Source: Mumia xiangluensis
GTDB taxonomy: Bacteria; Actinomycetota; Actinomycetes; Propionibacteriales; Nocardioidaceae
DNA length: 64,000 nt
Direction of reading: 5' to 3'
NCBI RefSeq assembly: GCF_010994095.1
Contig: NZ_WJYO01000007.1
Coordinates: forward strand, 186,001 to 250,000
The notes under the pieces are model-generated. The model was not told the DNA's origin, did not search any database, and saw nothing but the letters and a program-made list of their open reading frames with translations. The position numbers were made by a program, and so were the translations under genes. Below, piece after piece: positions 33,206 to 41,672 of this stretch; position 1 is the first letter of the stretch; each line of letters opens with the position of its first letter.

Positions 33206-34213
33206 ATGCAGCGTCGAACACTCACCCGGACCGGAGCGGTAGCAGGTGCGTTCCTCCTGACCGCCTCCCTCGCTGCGTGCGGCGGCAACCTCGGTGGCGA
33301 CGAGGAGTCCTCCGGCGAGGACTTCCCCGACGGCGCTGTCACCCTGACGATCGGCCAGGACCCCGGCGGCAGCACCGACCTGATCGGCCGCGCGCTCGCC
33401 GACCCTGCTGCCAAGGACCTCGACGAGTCCATGCCCGTGGTGAACAAGCCCGGCGCCAATGGTGCGGTCGCCGCGAAGGAGCTCGAGGGCAAGGCGGCCG
33501 ACGGCCAGAACCTGATGGTCATCAACGCCTCCCTGATCGCGATCACCCCGCTCGCCGTCTCCGAGGACGAGGTCGTCGACATCGAGGACTACGAGGTCGT
33601 CACCGGCATCTCCCAGGACGACTACGTGCTCGTCGCCAACCCCGCGTCGGGGTGGAAGACGGTCGACGACCTGATCAAGTCGGGCAAGAAGGTCAACTTC
33701 GGCACCACCGGCGTCGGCACCGGCAGCCAGCTGTCGTCGCAGCTGCTCTTCAACCAGGCCGGGGTCGCCGGCGAGGACGTGCCGTTCGACGGTGGCGCGC
33801 CCGCGATGACCGCCGTCCTCGGCGAGCAGGTCGACGTCGCGAGCATCCAGCTCGGCGAGGCGTACCCCCAGATCGAGGCCGGCAAGCTCACCCCGCTCGT
33901 CGTCTTCTCGAAGGAGCGCAACCAGTACCTCGAGGACGTGCCGACCGCGATCGAGTCCGGATACGACGTGCCGGTCTCCCAGTACCGCGCGATCGTCGCC
34001 CCGAAGGGCACCCCCGAGGCCACGATCGACCGCCTCGAAGAGGCCTTCCAGGCCGCCTTCGACGACCCGGCGTACCAGGAGTTCAACGAGGGCCAGCTCC
34101 TCACCCCGCACGAGATCAGCGGTGACGAGGTCGTCAAGGAGTGGACCGAGGCGCGTGACTCGTACGCCGCACTCGTCGAGGAGTACAACATCGACATGGG
34201 TGACGCCTCGTGA
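33206..34213 (+). CDS. tctC: Tripartite tricarboxylate transporter substrate-binding protein
   Basis: 335 aa lipoprotein. The signal peptide ends in the lipobox LAAC (Cys25), followed by an acidic linker. The mature part shows DGAVTLTIGQDPGGSTDLIGR, the Bug/TctC-type binding loop, and NKPGANGAVAAKELEGKAADG. It should capture an organic di-acid outside the membrane and deliver it to TctA/TctB. Given the neighbours, glucarate or galactarate is the likely ligand (inference). TctB follows with a GTGA overlap. Confidence 0.92.
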   Translation: MQRRTLTRTGAVAGAFLLTASLAACGGNLGGDEESSGEDFPDGAVTLTIGQDPGGSTDLIGRALADPAAKDLDESMPVVNKPGANGAVAAKELEGKAADGQNLMVINASLIAITPLAVSEDEVVDIEDYEVVTGISQDDYVLVANPASGWKTVDDLIKSGKKVNFGTTGVGTGSQLSSQLLFNQAGVAGEDVPFDGGAPAMTAVLGEQVDVASIQLGEAYPQIEAGKLTPLVVFSKERNQYLEDVPTAIESGYDVPVSQYRAIVAPKGTPEATIDRLEEAFQAAFDDPAYQEFNEGQLLTPHEISGDEVVKEWTEARDSYAALVEEYNIDMGDAS

Positions 34214-34719
34214 CCGAGCCCGCACGCGAGGCGCTGACGCCTGAGGAGCTGGCAGCGGAGTGGGAGGAGTCCAAGCCTCCCGCTGCCGGACCGGTCGCCA
34301 ACCTGATCGCCGCCGGCGCTGTGATCGCGTTCGGTGTCGCCGGGATCCTCATGTCGCTCAGTCTCGGCGCAGGCTCGCTCGGCGAGCCTGATGCCGGGTC
34401 CTGGCCCCTGGTCGTGAGCGCCACGCTGACGATCCTGGGCATCGCCCTCGCTGTGCGGGCCGGTTCCACCCACGATGCCGAGCAGTTCGGTCGCTCGAGC
34501 CTCACCGTGCTCGCCGCGCTGGCGACGATGGTGCCCTTCGCCCTCGTCGTCGGCGTGATCGGGTTCGAGATCCCCGCCGCACTCCTCGCGTTCGTGTGGC
34601 TCCGTTTCCTCGGCCGCGAGAGCTGGCGGGTGTCGATCGTGGGCAGCGTGCTGATGGTGGTGGTGTTCTACCTCATCTTCGTGCTCGCCCTCGGTGTCTC
34701 GATCCCGCACCTCTTCTGA
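34210..34719 (+). CDS. tctB: Tripartite tricarboxylate transporter, small membrane subunit
   Basis: 169 aa, with four hydrophobic helices after a charged N-terminus (NLIAAGAVIAFGVAGILMSL; PLVVSATLTILGIALAV; and a C-terminal pair). Length and topology match TctB. GTG 34210 overlaps the tctC stop. Confidence 0.9.
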   Translation: MTEPAREALTPEELAAEWEESKPPAAGPVANLIAAGAVIAFGVAGILMSLSLGAGSLGEPDAGSWPLVVSATLTILGIALAVRAGSTHDAEQFGRSSLTVLAALATMVPFALVVGVIGFEIPAALLAFVWLRFLGRESWRVSIVGSVLMVVVFYLIFVLALGVSIPHLF

Positions 34720-34753
34720 CCCGGCCCGCACCTGACGGCCACGGAGAACTCCC

Positions 34754-36388
34754 ATGGACTCAATCAGCCCGGTGATCGACGGCTTCGGCGTCGTGATGCA
34801 GCCGGAGAACCTGCTGTACTGCCTGATCGGTGTGCTCGTCGGCATGCTCGTCGGCGTCCTGCCGGGGCTGGGCCCCGCCGCCACGATCGCGATCCTGCTG
34901 CCGCTGACGTTCGCGGTCGAGCCGGTGACCGCGATCATCATGCTCGCCGGCATCTTCTACGGCGCCCAGTACGGCGGCACGATCACGTCCGTCCTGCTAC
35001 GGCTGCCAGGCGAGGCGTCGTCCGTGGTGACGGTCTTCGACGGGTACGCGCTGGCGCGCCAGGGCAAGGCGGGCACGGCGCTGGGCATCGCCGCGATCGG
35101 GTCGTTCGTCGGCGGCACCGTCTCGATCATCGCGCTGACGTTCCTCGCTCCCCTGATCGCCGGGTTCGCACTCGACTTCGGCCCGCCGGAGTACACGGCG
35201 CTCGCACTGCTCGGCATCCTCCTGGTCGCGACGGTGAGCAACGGCGGCCGCCTCAAGGCCGTCGTCGCCGCCTGCATCGGTCTGCTTCTGGCCACGGTCG
35301 GCCGCGACGGCTTCACCGGCGCCGAGCGTTTCACCTTCGACTCGCTGTCCATGGCCGACGGCATCGACTTCGTCCCGATCGCGATGGGTGTCTTCGGCCT
35401 CGGCGAGATCCTCTACAACCTCGAGCAGCGTGACGCGGCGAGCCGGCCGCCGGCCAAGGTCGCCAACGTGTGGCCGTCGCGCAAGGAGCTCAAGCAGTCG
35501 TCCGGCGCGATCGGACGCGGCTCGGTCATCGGCTTCGTCCTCGGCATCCTGCCCGGCGGCGGGGCGGTCCTCTCCTCGCTCGCCGCGTACGGCGTCGAGA
35601 AGAAGGTCGCCAAGGACCCGTCGCGATTCGGCAAGGGCGCCGTCGAGGGTGTCGCCGCCCCCGAGACCGCGAACAACGCGGCAGCGACGTCGTCCTTCAT
35701 CCCTCTGCTGACCTTGGGCATCCCTGCGAACGCGACGATCGCCGTCATCTTCGGCGCACTGCTCATCCAGGGAGTCACCCCTGGACCTCAGCTCGTCGAG
35801 GACAACCCTGAGCTCTTCTGGGGCGTCGTCAACTCGATGTACATCGGCAACATCCTGCTGCTGATCATGAGCATCCCGCTGGTGGGCCTGTTCGTGAAGA
35901 TCCTCCAGATCCGTGGGTCGATCCTGGCCCCGATCACGGTGCTCATCACGCTGATCGGCGTCTACACCGTCGCGAACAGCACGTTCGACATCTTCCTCGT
36001 CGTCGTCTTCGGCCTGCTCGGCTACCTGATGAAGAAGTTCGGGTTCGAGCCCGGCCCGCTCGTCCTCGCCTTCGTGCTCGGGTCGCTGCTCGAGGCCAAC
36101 GCACGGCGGTCCCTCATCCTCTTCGAGGGCGACGTGTCGGGCTTCGTCACCCGGCCGATCTCCGGCGTCCTGTTCGCTGCCTTCTTCATCGTCGTGCTCC
36201 TCCCCCTGGCGGCGTTCGCCTGGCGGTGGCGCAAGGCCGCAGACGCCGAGCTCGCGCACCCGTCGGGGACCGACGGCACCGACGGCGCGGACGACGACAG
36301 TGCGACCGGCGCGGACGACACCACCGACCGCGGCCCCGCAGACACCGACACCCCCGTCGCACACACCACCCGCAAGGAGCAGCCATGA
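34754..36388 (+). CDS. tctA: Tripartite tricarboxylate transporter, large permease subunit
   Basis: 544 aa, about 12 membrane helices. Signature segments are MLVGVLPGLGPAATIAILLP and the second GFVLGILPGGGAVLSSLAAYG, plus YGAQYGGTITSVLLRLPGEA. The C-terminal ~45 residues form an acidic Asp/Thr-rich cytoplasmic tail, longer than usual. The gene overlaps the following UspA gene by 4 nt. Confidence 0.94.
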   Translation: MDSISPVIDGFGVVMQPENLLYCLIGVLVGMLVGVLPGLGPAATIAILLPLTFAVEPVTAIIMLAGIFYGAQYGGTITSVLLRLPGEASSVVTVFDGYALARQGKAGTALGIAAIGSFVGGTVSIIALTFLAPLIAGFALDFGPPEYTALALLGILLVATVSNGGRLKAVVAACIGLLLATVGRDGFTGAERFTFDSLSMADGIDFVPIAMGVFGLGEILYNLEQRDAASRPPAKVANVWPSRKELKQSSGAIGRGSVIGFVLGILPGGGAVLSSLAAYGVEKKVAKDPSRFGKGAVEGVAAPETANNAAATSSFIPLLTLGIPANATIAVIFGALLIQGVTPGPQLVEDNPELFWGVVNSMYIGNILLLIMSIPLVGLFVKILQIRGSILAPITVLITLIGVYTVANSTFDIFLVVVFGLLGYLMKKFGFEPGPLVLAFVLGSLLEANARRSLILFEGDVSGFVTRPISGVLFAAFFIVVLLPLAAFAWRWRKAADAELAHPSGTDGTDGADDDSATGADDTTDRGPADTDTPVAHTTRKEQP

Positions 36389-36789
36389 CCGTCCTCGTCG
36401 CCTACGTCGACACAGCAGAGGGCAACGCCGCGTTCGAGGCGGCGGTCGAGGAGGCCGCGCACCGTGGCGAGCCGCTGGTCGTGCTCAACTCGCCACGGCC
36501 CGGCGCCCCGGTGGACGCCCACCTGGTGACCGACGACCGCGCCGCGGCGCTCCGCCGACGCACCGACGAGGCGGGCGTGGAGCTCGACCTGCGTCAGACC
36601 CCGCACCACGAGGACCTCGTCCCGGTCCTCGAGGAGGTCGCAGCCGAGGTCGGCGCCAGCGTGCTGGTGATCGGCATCAAGCGACGCTCGCCGGTCGGCA
36701 AGCTGCTGCTCGGGAGCACCGCGCAGCGCATCCTGCTGCACATCACGATCCCCGTGCTCGCGGTGAAGCCGGCCGACCGCCGAGCCTGA
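36385..36789 (+). CDS. Universal stress protein (UspA family)
   Basis: 134 aa, single USP domain. The N-terminal strand is MTVLVAYVDTAEG, and the ATP-binding type motif is VIGIKRRSPVGKLLLGSTAQRILLH, a G-2x-G-9x-G(S/T) pattern. ATG overlaps the tctA stop (ATGA), so it is made with the transporter and may modulate it, as suggested for other USP-transporter operons. Confidence 0.9.
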   Translation: MTVLVAYVDTAEGNAAFEAAVEEAAHRGEPLVVLNSPRPGAPVDAHLVTDDRAAALRRRTDEAGVELDLRQTPHHEDLVPVLEEVAAEVGASVLVIGIKRRSPVGKLLLGSTAQRILLHITIPVLAVKPADRRA

Positions 36790-36800
36790 GGGCGTACGCG

Positions 36801-36830
36801 CCTCAGGTCGGAGAGCCTCAGGTCGGAAAG
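36801..36830. repeat. 15-bp tandem duplication spanning the tetR stop codon
   Basis: CCTCAGGTCGGAGAG (36801-36815) and CCTCAGGTCGGAAAG (36816-36830) differ at one base. Read on the minus strand, they duplicate the last four codons and TGA of the TetR gene, leaving a second in-frame stop five codons beyond the first. Confidence 0.7.
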
Positions 36831-37453
36831 CCGCGCGAGGCGGCGCTGAGCGCGGCGTCGAGGTGCGCGAAGATGCACGCGGTCGGATCCTCGCGCGGAT
36901 CGGCGTCTCGCTCGTACTCCTCGACGGCCGCGCGTAGGGCGCCGTTGAGCGTCGCCGCGTGCACGCGGACCTCGAGGCTGCGGGCAGACGCTCCCCAGCG
37001 CGCGGCGAGGAGCTCCGCGAACACCGGCAGCGCATCCTCGTGCACCTCGAGCCAGACCGTACGAAGTGCTGGTTCGCGGTGCATCAGCGCGAGCACGGTC
37101 AGGAGCTCGTCGCCCGGAGGCGTGATCACGCCGGCGGCGTAGCACTGCCGCAGGAAGTCGACGAGCGACGTGTCGGCCGGCCAGTGACGCAGGAGCTCGG
37201 CCGCACCGGTCAGAGCCTCGTCCAGGAACGGCCGGACACAGCTCTCCTTGCTCGGGAAGTGCCGCCAGAGCGTGCGCACCGAGATGCCGGCAGCGCTGGC
37301 GATGGCCTCGCCGGTCGTGGCGGTCACGCCCCGCTGGGCGAACAGGCGGACCGCCTCGTGCGCCACGCGCGTACGCAGCTCGCCCTTCTGCTGCTCCGAC
37401 CGCGGCGGACGCCCGGTGCGTGTCCGGGCGGGTGGCGAGACCTCGTCGGTCAC
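36818..37453 (-). CDS. TetR family transcriptional regulator
   Basis: 211 aa from GTG 37453, preceded by GGAGGA; the ATG at 37519 gives 22 extra low-complexity residues. The helix-turn-helix reads TTGEAIASAAGISVRTLWRHF. The C-terminal domain is helical. It is divergent from the secreted lipase gene, with an operator-like palindrome between them (37544-37561). Confidence 0.9.
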   Translation of the reverse strand: MTDEVSPPARTRTGRPPRSEQQKGELRTRVAHEAVRLFAQRGVTATTGEAIASAAGISVRTLWRHFPSKESCVRPFLDEALTGAAELLRHWPADTSLVDFLRQCYAAGVITPPGDELLTVLALMHREPALRTVWLEVHEDALPVFAELLAARWGASARSLEVRVHAATLNGALRAAVEEYERDADPREDPTACIFAHLDAALSAASRGFPT

Positions 37454-37543
37454 AGGGTGGTCCTCCGTCCCGTCAGCACGGACAAAGCCTAGCGAGCGCG
37501 GCGCCACACCTCTTGTCACTGAGCGTCACAAAGTCCTACACTC

Positions 37544-37561
37544 CGTTACCAGTCAGTAACG
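37544..37561. promoter_or_regulatory. Palindrome CGTTAC-N6-GTAACG, TetR operator candidate
   Basis: Perfect 6-bp arms with a 6-bp spacer in the 275-bp region between the tetR and lipase genes, of a size and spacing usual for TetR dimers. The rest of this region shows nothing definite. Confidence 0.5.
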
Positions 37562-37728
37562 TCCGGGCAACATCGAAGCCCCGACGTGACCGCCCGCAGG
37601 AGGGACCCCAGGGTTGCGGGCCGGTCCGGACAGCTGCGCCGACCCCGCCACCGCGGGTGAACGCACTCCGTCGCACGTCCAGGCGACCCGATCAGCGGGC
37701 GCCCACCACCCACAGGAGTGAGTCACTC

Positions 37729-39072
37729 GTGAAGCAGCTGCGCATCGCAGGCATGGTCGCGGCCCTGTCCGCACTCGCCTTCGTCGGCGTCCAGGCGGCC
37801 CCCGCCTCGGCTGACGACGGCGACCAGGTCGTCTCCCGAGGCGTCAAGATCCCGACGTTCTACAACCCACCGTCCACGCTCCCCGCCGCGAACGGCGCGC
37901 TCGTCCGCACGGAGCCGCTGAAGCTCGGGCTCAGCCTCCCCGGCCTCGACGGCCGCCAGCTGCCCGGCACCGCGACCCGGCTGATGTACAAGTCGACCGA
38001 CACCCACGGACAGCCGGTCGCGGTGACCGCCGCGTACATCGAGCCCGCGGCCCGCTGGACCGGCGGCGGTGCGCGCCCGCTCGTCGTCCTCGCCCCCGGC
38101 ACCATGGGCCAGGGCGACCAGTGCGCCGCGTCGCTCGCCCTCGAGAACCCGCTCACGCTCGGGCTCAGCGACGGCATCACCGTGTCGGTCGGCTACGAGA
38201 ACCTCGCCGCGTACCGGCTGCTGTCGCGCGGCATCGCCGTCACGGTCACCGACTACGCCGGTCTCGGCGCGACCGACCGCGTCCACACCTACGTCAACCG
38301 CCTCGACGAGGCGCACGCCGTCCTCGACGCGGTCCGCGCGACGAGGGCGCTTCCGAACACCTCGGTCACGACGGCGTCCCCGGTCGGCCTGTACGGCTAC
38401 AGCCAGGGCGGCGGCGCGACCGGTGCGGCCGCCGAGCTCCAGCCCACGTACGCACCCGAGATCAAGCTCGCCGGCGCGTACGTGGGTGCGCCGCCGGCGG
38501 ACCTCGCTCGTACGCTCCCCGGCATCGACGGCAGCGCTCTCGCCGCCGCCGCAGGCTGGACGGTCAACGGGCTCGCGCACACGTACCCGGAGCTGCGTCC
38601 CCTGATCGACACCTACACCAACGACAAGGGACGGGCGGCGCTCGCCGACATCTCGACGACGTGCGTCGGAGACGGCATCTTCGGCTACCCCTTCGCGAAG
38701 ACCAAGGACTGGACGAAGCAGGGCATCTCCCTCAGCGAGGTCGTCGCGCGGGAGCCCGTCATCAAGGCGGCCGTCGACGCACAGCGCATCGGCCGCCTCA
38801 AGCCTGCGACGCCCGTCCGCGTCGCGACCGGCGTCGCCGACGACACCGTGCCCCACGGGCAGGCACGGCAGCTCGCCGTCGACTGGTGCAAGAAGGGCGC
38901 CGACGTCACCTACCACCCGATCTACCTGCCGAACCTCGGCGACAAGGTCGTGCTCACGAACCACTTCCTCCCCTTGATCGAGGACCAGGTTTCGGCGCTC
39001 GACTGGATCGAGGACCGGCTCCAGGGCAGGTGGACGGTCTCCAACTGCTGGAGGGTCCCGGTCATGCCGTGA
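37729..39072 (+). CDS. Secreted lipase (secretory lipase/LIP family, alpha/beta hydrolase)
   Basis: 447 aa. A Sec signal peptide ends at ASA near residue 28. The nucleophile elbow is GYSQG (Ser225), and a late ADDTVPHGQARQLA segment supplies the Asp of the triad with His in TNHFLPLI. VLAPGTMGQGDQCA and TDYAGLGATDR are typical of the LIP family. It would hydrolyse lipid esters outside the cell. GTG 37729 follows AGGAG. Probably repressed by the divergent TetR protein. Confidence 0.88.
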   Translation: MKQLRIAGMVAALSALAFVGVQAAPASADDGDQVVSRGVKIPTFYNPPSTLPAANGALVRTEPLKLGLSLPGLDGRQLPGTATRLMYKSTDTHGQPVAVTAAYIEPAARWTGGGARPLVVLAPGTMGQGDQCAASLALENPLTLGLSDGITVSVGYENLAAYRLLSRGIAVTVTDYAGLGATDRVHTYVNRLDEAHAVLDAVRATRALPNTSVTTASPVGLYGYSQGGGATGAAAELQPTYAPEIKLAGAYVGAPPADLARTLPGIDGSALAAAAGWTVNGLAHTYPELRPLIDTYTNDKGRAALADISTTCVGDGIFGYPFAKTKDWTKQGISLSEVVAREPVIKAAVDAQRIGRLKPATPVRVATGVADDTVPHGQARQLAVDWCKKGADVTYHPIYLPNLGDKVVLTNHFLPLIEDQVSALDWIEDRLQGRWTVSNCWRVPVMP

Positions 39073-39087
39073 CCTGACCGACGACCA

Positions 39088-39128
39088 GCGACGCCCCTGC
39101 ACTGACCCCCTCGGCGCAGGGGCGTCGC
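39088..39128. terminator. Stem-loop after the lipase gene
   Basis: GCGACGCCCCTGC (39088-39100) pairs perfectly with GCAGGGGCGTCGC (39116-39128) around a 15-nt loop, 16 bp after the lipase stop. No T-run, as usual in GC-rich actinobacteria. Confidence 0.7.
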
Positions 39129-39151
39129 CATGCCCTGCCCGTCCACATTTG

Positions 39152-39181
39152 GTTGTGCACAACTTGATTGCGCGCTATACA
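39152..39181 (+). promoter_or_regulatory. ohrR promoter with OhrR operator
   Basis: The perfect palindrome GTTGTGCACAAC (39152-39163) overlaps a possible -35 (TTGTGC), with TATACA (39176-39181) 17 bp further on. The transcription start would fall at about 39188, the start codon itself. OhrR-type proteins bind AT-rich palindromes of this kind. Confidence 0.55.
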
Positions 39182-39187
39182 GGAGAC

Positions 39188-39664
39188 ATGGCCATGCCGA
39201 CCGTCGACCAGCAGCTGTGCTTCGCGCTGTACTCGGCGTCGCGCGCGATGACCGCGTCGTACCGTCCGTTGCTCGACGGCCTCGGCCTCACCTACCCGCA
39301 GTACCTCGTGATGCTCGTGGTCTGGGAGGAGGAGCGCATCAGCGTCGGCCACCTCGGCGAACGCCTCCGTCTCGACAGCGGCACGCTCTCCCCTCTCCTC
39401 AAGCGGCTCGAGGCGCACGGCGTGGTGCGTCGCGTCCGGTCGACCGCCGACGAGCGGGTCGTCGACGTCGTCCTCACGCGCGAGGGCCGCGCCCTCCAAG
39501 AGCGTGCCAGCGACGTCCCCCGACAGGCCTGGGCCGCGACCGGGCTGAGCGCGAGCGAGTCGTACGACCTCGTCCACGCGGTCCAACAGCTCACCCGTTC
39601 CCTCGAAGCGTCCCGACACGATCCGACCCCGCACGACCCGTCCCCCCAAAAGGACCCTGCATGA
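39188..39664 (+). CDS. ohrR: Organic hydroperoxide sensor, MarR family
   Basis: 158 aa. The N-terminal DQQLCFALYSASRA carries the redox-sensing Cys11 of OhrR. The winged helix includes SVGHLGERLRLDSGTLSPLLKRLEAHGVV. Oxidation of the Cys by organic peroxides releases DNA and derepresses ohr. GGAG lies only two bases from ATG 39188, so translation may be leaderless. The stop overlaps ohr. Confidence 0.9.
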   Translation: MAMPTVDQQLCFALYSASRAMTASYRPLLDGLGLTYPQYLVMLVVWEEERISVGHLGERLRLDSGTLSPLLKRLEAHGVVRRVRSTADERVVDVVLTREGRALQERASDVPRQAWAATGLSASESYDLVHAVQQLTRSLEASRHDPTPHDPSPQKDPA

Positions 39665-40083
39665 ATCCCCTCTACACCGCCGAAGCCCTCGCGACCGGAG
39701 ACGGACGGAACGGCTTCGGCCGCTCCTCTGACGGACGCGTCGAGGTGGATCTCGCGATCCCCAAGGAGATGGGCGGCAGCGGCGACGGCACGAACCCCGA
39801 GCAGCTGTTCGCCATCGGCTACGCGGCGTGCTTCCACTCGGCGCTGCGTCTGGTCGCCGGCCAGGCGAAGGCCGACGTCTCCGACTCGACGGTGGGCGCC
39901 CGCGTGTCCCTCGGCGCGAACGACGACGGCGGGTACGGCCTCGCGGTCGAGCTCGAGATCACGCTCCCCCACGTCGACCACGCGACCGCCGAGGCGCTCG
40001 CCGAGAAGGCGCACGCGGTCTGCCCGTACTCCAACGCCACCCGCGGCAACATCGACGTGACGCTCGTCGTCACCGACGACTGA
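39661..40083 (+). CDS. ohr: Organic hydroperoxide resistance protein
   Basis: 140 aa. The two catalytic cysteines are Cys57 (GYAACFHSAL) and Cys121 (HAVCPYSNATRGN). MNPLYTAEALATGDGRNG is the family N-terminus. It reduces organic hydroperoxides with dithiols such as lipoylated proteins. ATG overlaps the ohrR stop (ATGA). Confidence 0.95.
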   Translation: MNPLYTAEALATGDGRNGFGRSSDGRVEVDLAIPKEMGGSGDGTNPEQLFAIGYAACFHSALRLVAGQAKADVSDSTVGARVSLGANDDGGYGLAVELEITLPHVDHATAEALAEKAHAVCPYSNATRGNIDVTLVVTDD

Positions 40084-40090
40084 GCACCCC

Positions 40091-40126
40091 GGGGTCGGGG
40101 CGACGCGTGGGCGTCGCCCCGACCCC
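40091..40126. terminator. Strong stem-loop after ohr
   Basis: GGGGTCGGGGCGACGC (40091-40106) and GCGTCGCCCCGACCCC (40111-40126) form a perfect 16-bp stem with a GTGG loop, 7 bp after the ohr stop. Confidence 0.85.
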
Positions 40127-40187
40127 GTACACCCATCGGCGCTCGCATCGTGATGCGGCCGTCTCCGCACGCCGCTAGCGTGTGCCC

Positions 40188-41672
40188 GTGACGACTGACG
40201 CAGCGACCACCAAGGCCGGAGGGGTGCTCGCGGCGACCTGCCTGTCGACCCTCGTCGTGAACGCCAACACCTCGGCCGTGAGCATCCTGCTCCCCGCCAT
40301 CAGCGAGGACACCGGGACGTCGGTTGACACCCTGCAGTGGGCGGTGACCGGCTACTCGCTGGTCGGCGCCGCGGTGATCGTGACGTCAGGCGCCCTCGGC
40401 GACGTCTTCGGGCGCAAGCGGATCTTCCAGCTCGGCCTCGCGCTCTTCGTGGTCTCGTGCATCCTGATCGCGCTGGCCAACACCGGCGAGATGGTCATCA
40501 TCGGCCGCCTGATCCAAGGTGCTGCCGGCGCCACCATCCTCGCGTGCGGGCTCAGCCTCCTGTCGGTCGCCAACTCGGGCGAGGCGCAGCTCCGCGCCGT
40601 GTCCCTGTGGGGCGCAGCAGCTGCCGTGGGAGCCGCTGCCGGGCCGCTGCTCGGTGGCGTCCTCGTCGACCTGACCGGCTGGCAGGGCCTGTTCTGGATC
40701 GACGCCGGGGTCGCGATCGCGTGCATGGTGCTCACCTACGCGACGGTCACGGAGTCGCGCGACGAGACCCGGTCCAAGTCGATCGACTACGGCGGCGCCG
40801 TGCTCGTCGCGCTCACGCTCAGCCCGATCCTGCTCGCGACGAGCAAGGGCAGCGACTGGGGATGGTTCAGCGCGGCGACCATCGGGTGCGTCGTCGTCGC
40901 GGTTGCCGCCGGCTTCGCCTTCGTCGCCGTCGAGAAGCGCGTCCGCGTGCCACTGCTCGACCTCGCACTGCTGCGCAACCGGACGCTGGTCGGCGCCACC
41001 ATCGCGATCCTCATCGGCGCCGGGACGATCAACGCGCTGATGTACCTGCTCAGCCTCTACTTCCAGAACCCCGCCGCTCTCGGCTTCACGCCGTTGCAGG
41101 CCGGGCTCGCGACGCTCCCCGCGACGGTCGGACTCGTCGTCGTCGCGCCACTCGTCCCGAAGATGGCGAGCAAGATCGGCGGTCGTCAGGTCGTCTCGCT
41201 CGGCTTCCTCATCACCGGCGTGGGCTTCGCCGTGGTCGGGTTGACCCAGGCGGACTGGCGCTACATGGCGTTCCTGCTCCCGCTCATCGCGATCGCCGTC
41301 GGCATGGGCATGTCGAACGGACCCGCCTCGTCGGCAGCGACGGCGGCGGTCGAGCCCGAGGACGTCGGCGCGGCGTCCGGTGTCTCCAACATGGCCCGCT
41401 ACGTCGGAGCCGCCGTCTTCACCGCGGTCGCCGCGACGGTGAACGCCGCCGTGATCACCAACCGCACCGACGCCGGTCACACGAACGGCGAGGCGCTTGC
41501 CGGCGGACTCGCCGCCGCTTCCTGGGTCATGGCCGGGCTCAGCTTCGCCGGCGTTCTGCTCGGCGTCCTCATGAAGCGGCACCGCGAGGCACGCGGCACG
41601 CTCAACGACGCCGCGTCTGCCGCGGCCTCCCCGGTGCACACCCTGCCGACCTCGGCGACGGCCTCGCACTAG
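40188..41672 (+). CDS. MFS transporter, DHA2 (EmrB/QacA) drug exporter family
   Basis: 494 aa, about 14 membrane helices. Motif A is GALGDVFGRKRIFQLGLAL. Motif C-like GAAAAVGAAAGPLLGGVLVD supports an antiporter exporter. The start is GTG 40188; a second in-frame GTG lies two codons upstream and neither has a clear ribosome site. It probably exports a hydrophobic toxin or metabolite with proton exchange. Its TAG stop shares CTAG with the convergent methyltransferase stop. Confidence 0.9.
   Translation: MTTDAATTKAGGVLAATCLSTLVVNANTSAVSILLPAISEDTGTSVDTLQWAVTGYSLVGAAVIVTSGALGDVFGRKRIFQLGLALFVVSCILIALANTGEMVIIGRLIQGAAGATILACGLSLLSVANSGEAQLRAVSLWGAAAAVGAAAGPLLGGVLVDLTGWQGLFWIDAGVAIACMVLTYATVTESRDETRSKSIDYGGAVLVALTLSPILLATSKGSDWGWFSAATIGCVVVAVAAGFAFVAVEKRVRVPLLDLALLRNRTLVGATIAILIGAGTINALMYLLSLYFQNPAALGFTPLQAGLATLPATVGLVVVAPLVPKMASKIGGRQVVSLGFLITGVGFAVVGLTQADWRYMAFLLPLIAIAVGMGMSNGPASSAATAAVEPEDVGAASGVSNMARYVGAAVFTAVAATVNAAVITNRTDAGHTNGEALAGGLAAASWVMAGLSFAGVLLGVLMKRHREARGTLNDAASAAASPVHTLPTSATASH

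Noticed and set aside
36385-36789. A second UspA domain or fusion to TctA.
   Set aside because: The tctA stop is intact and the 134-aa length matches a single-domain universal stress protein.
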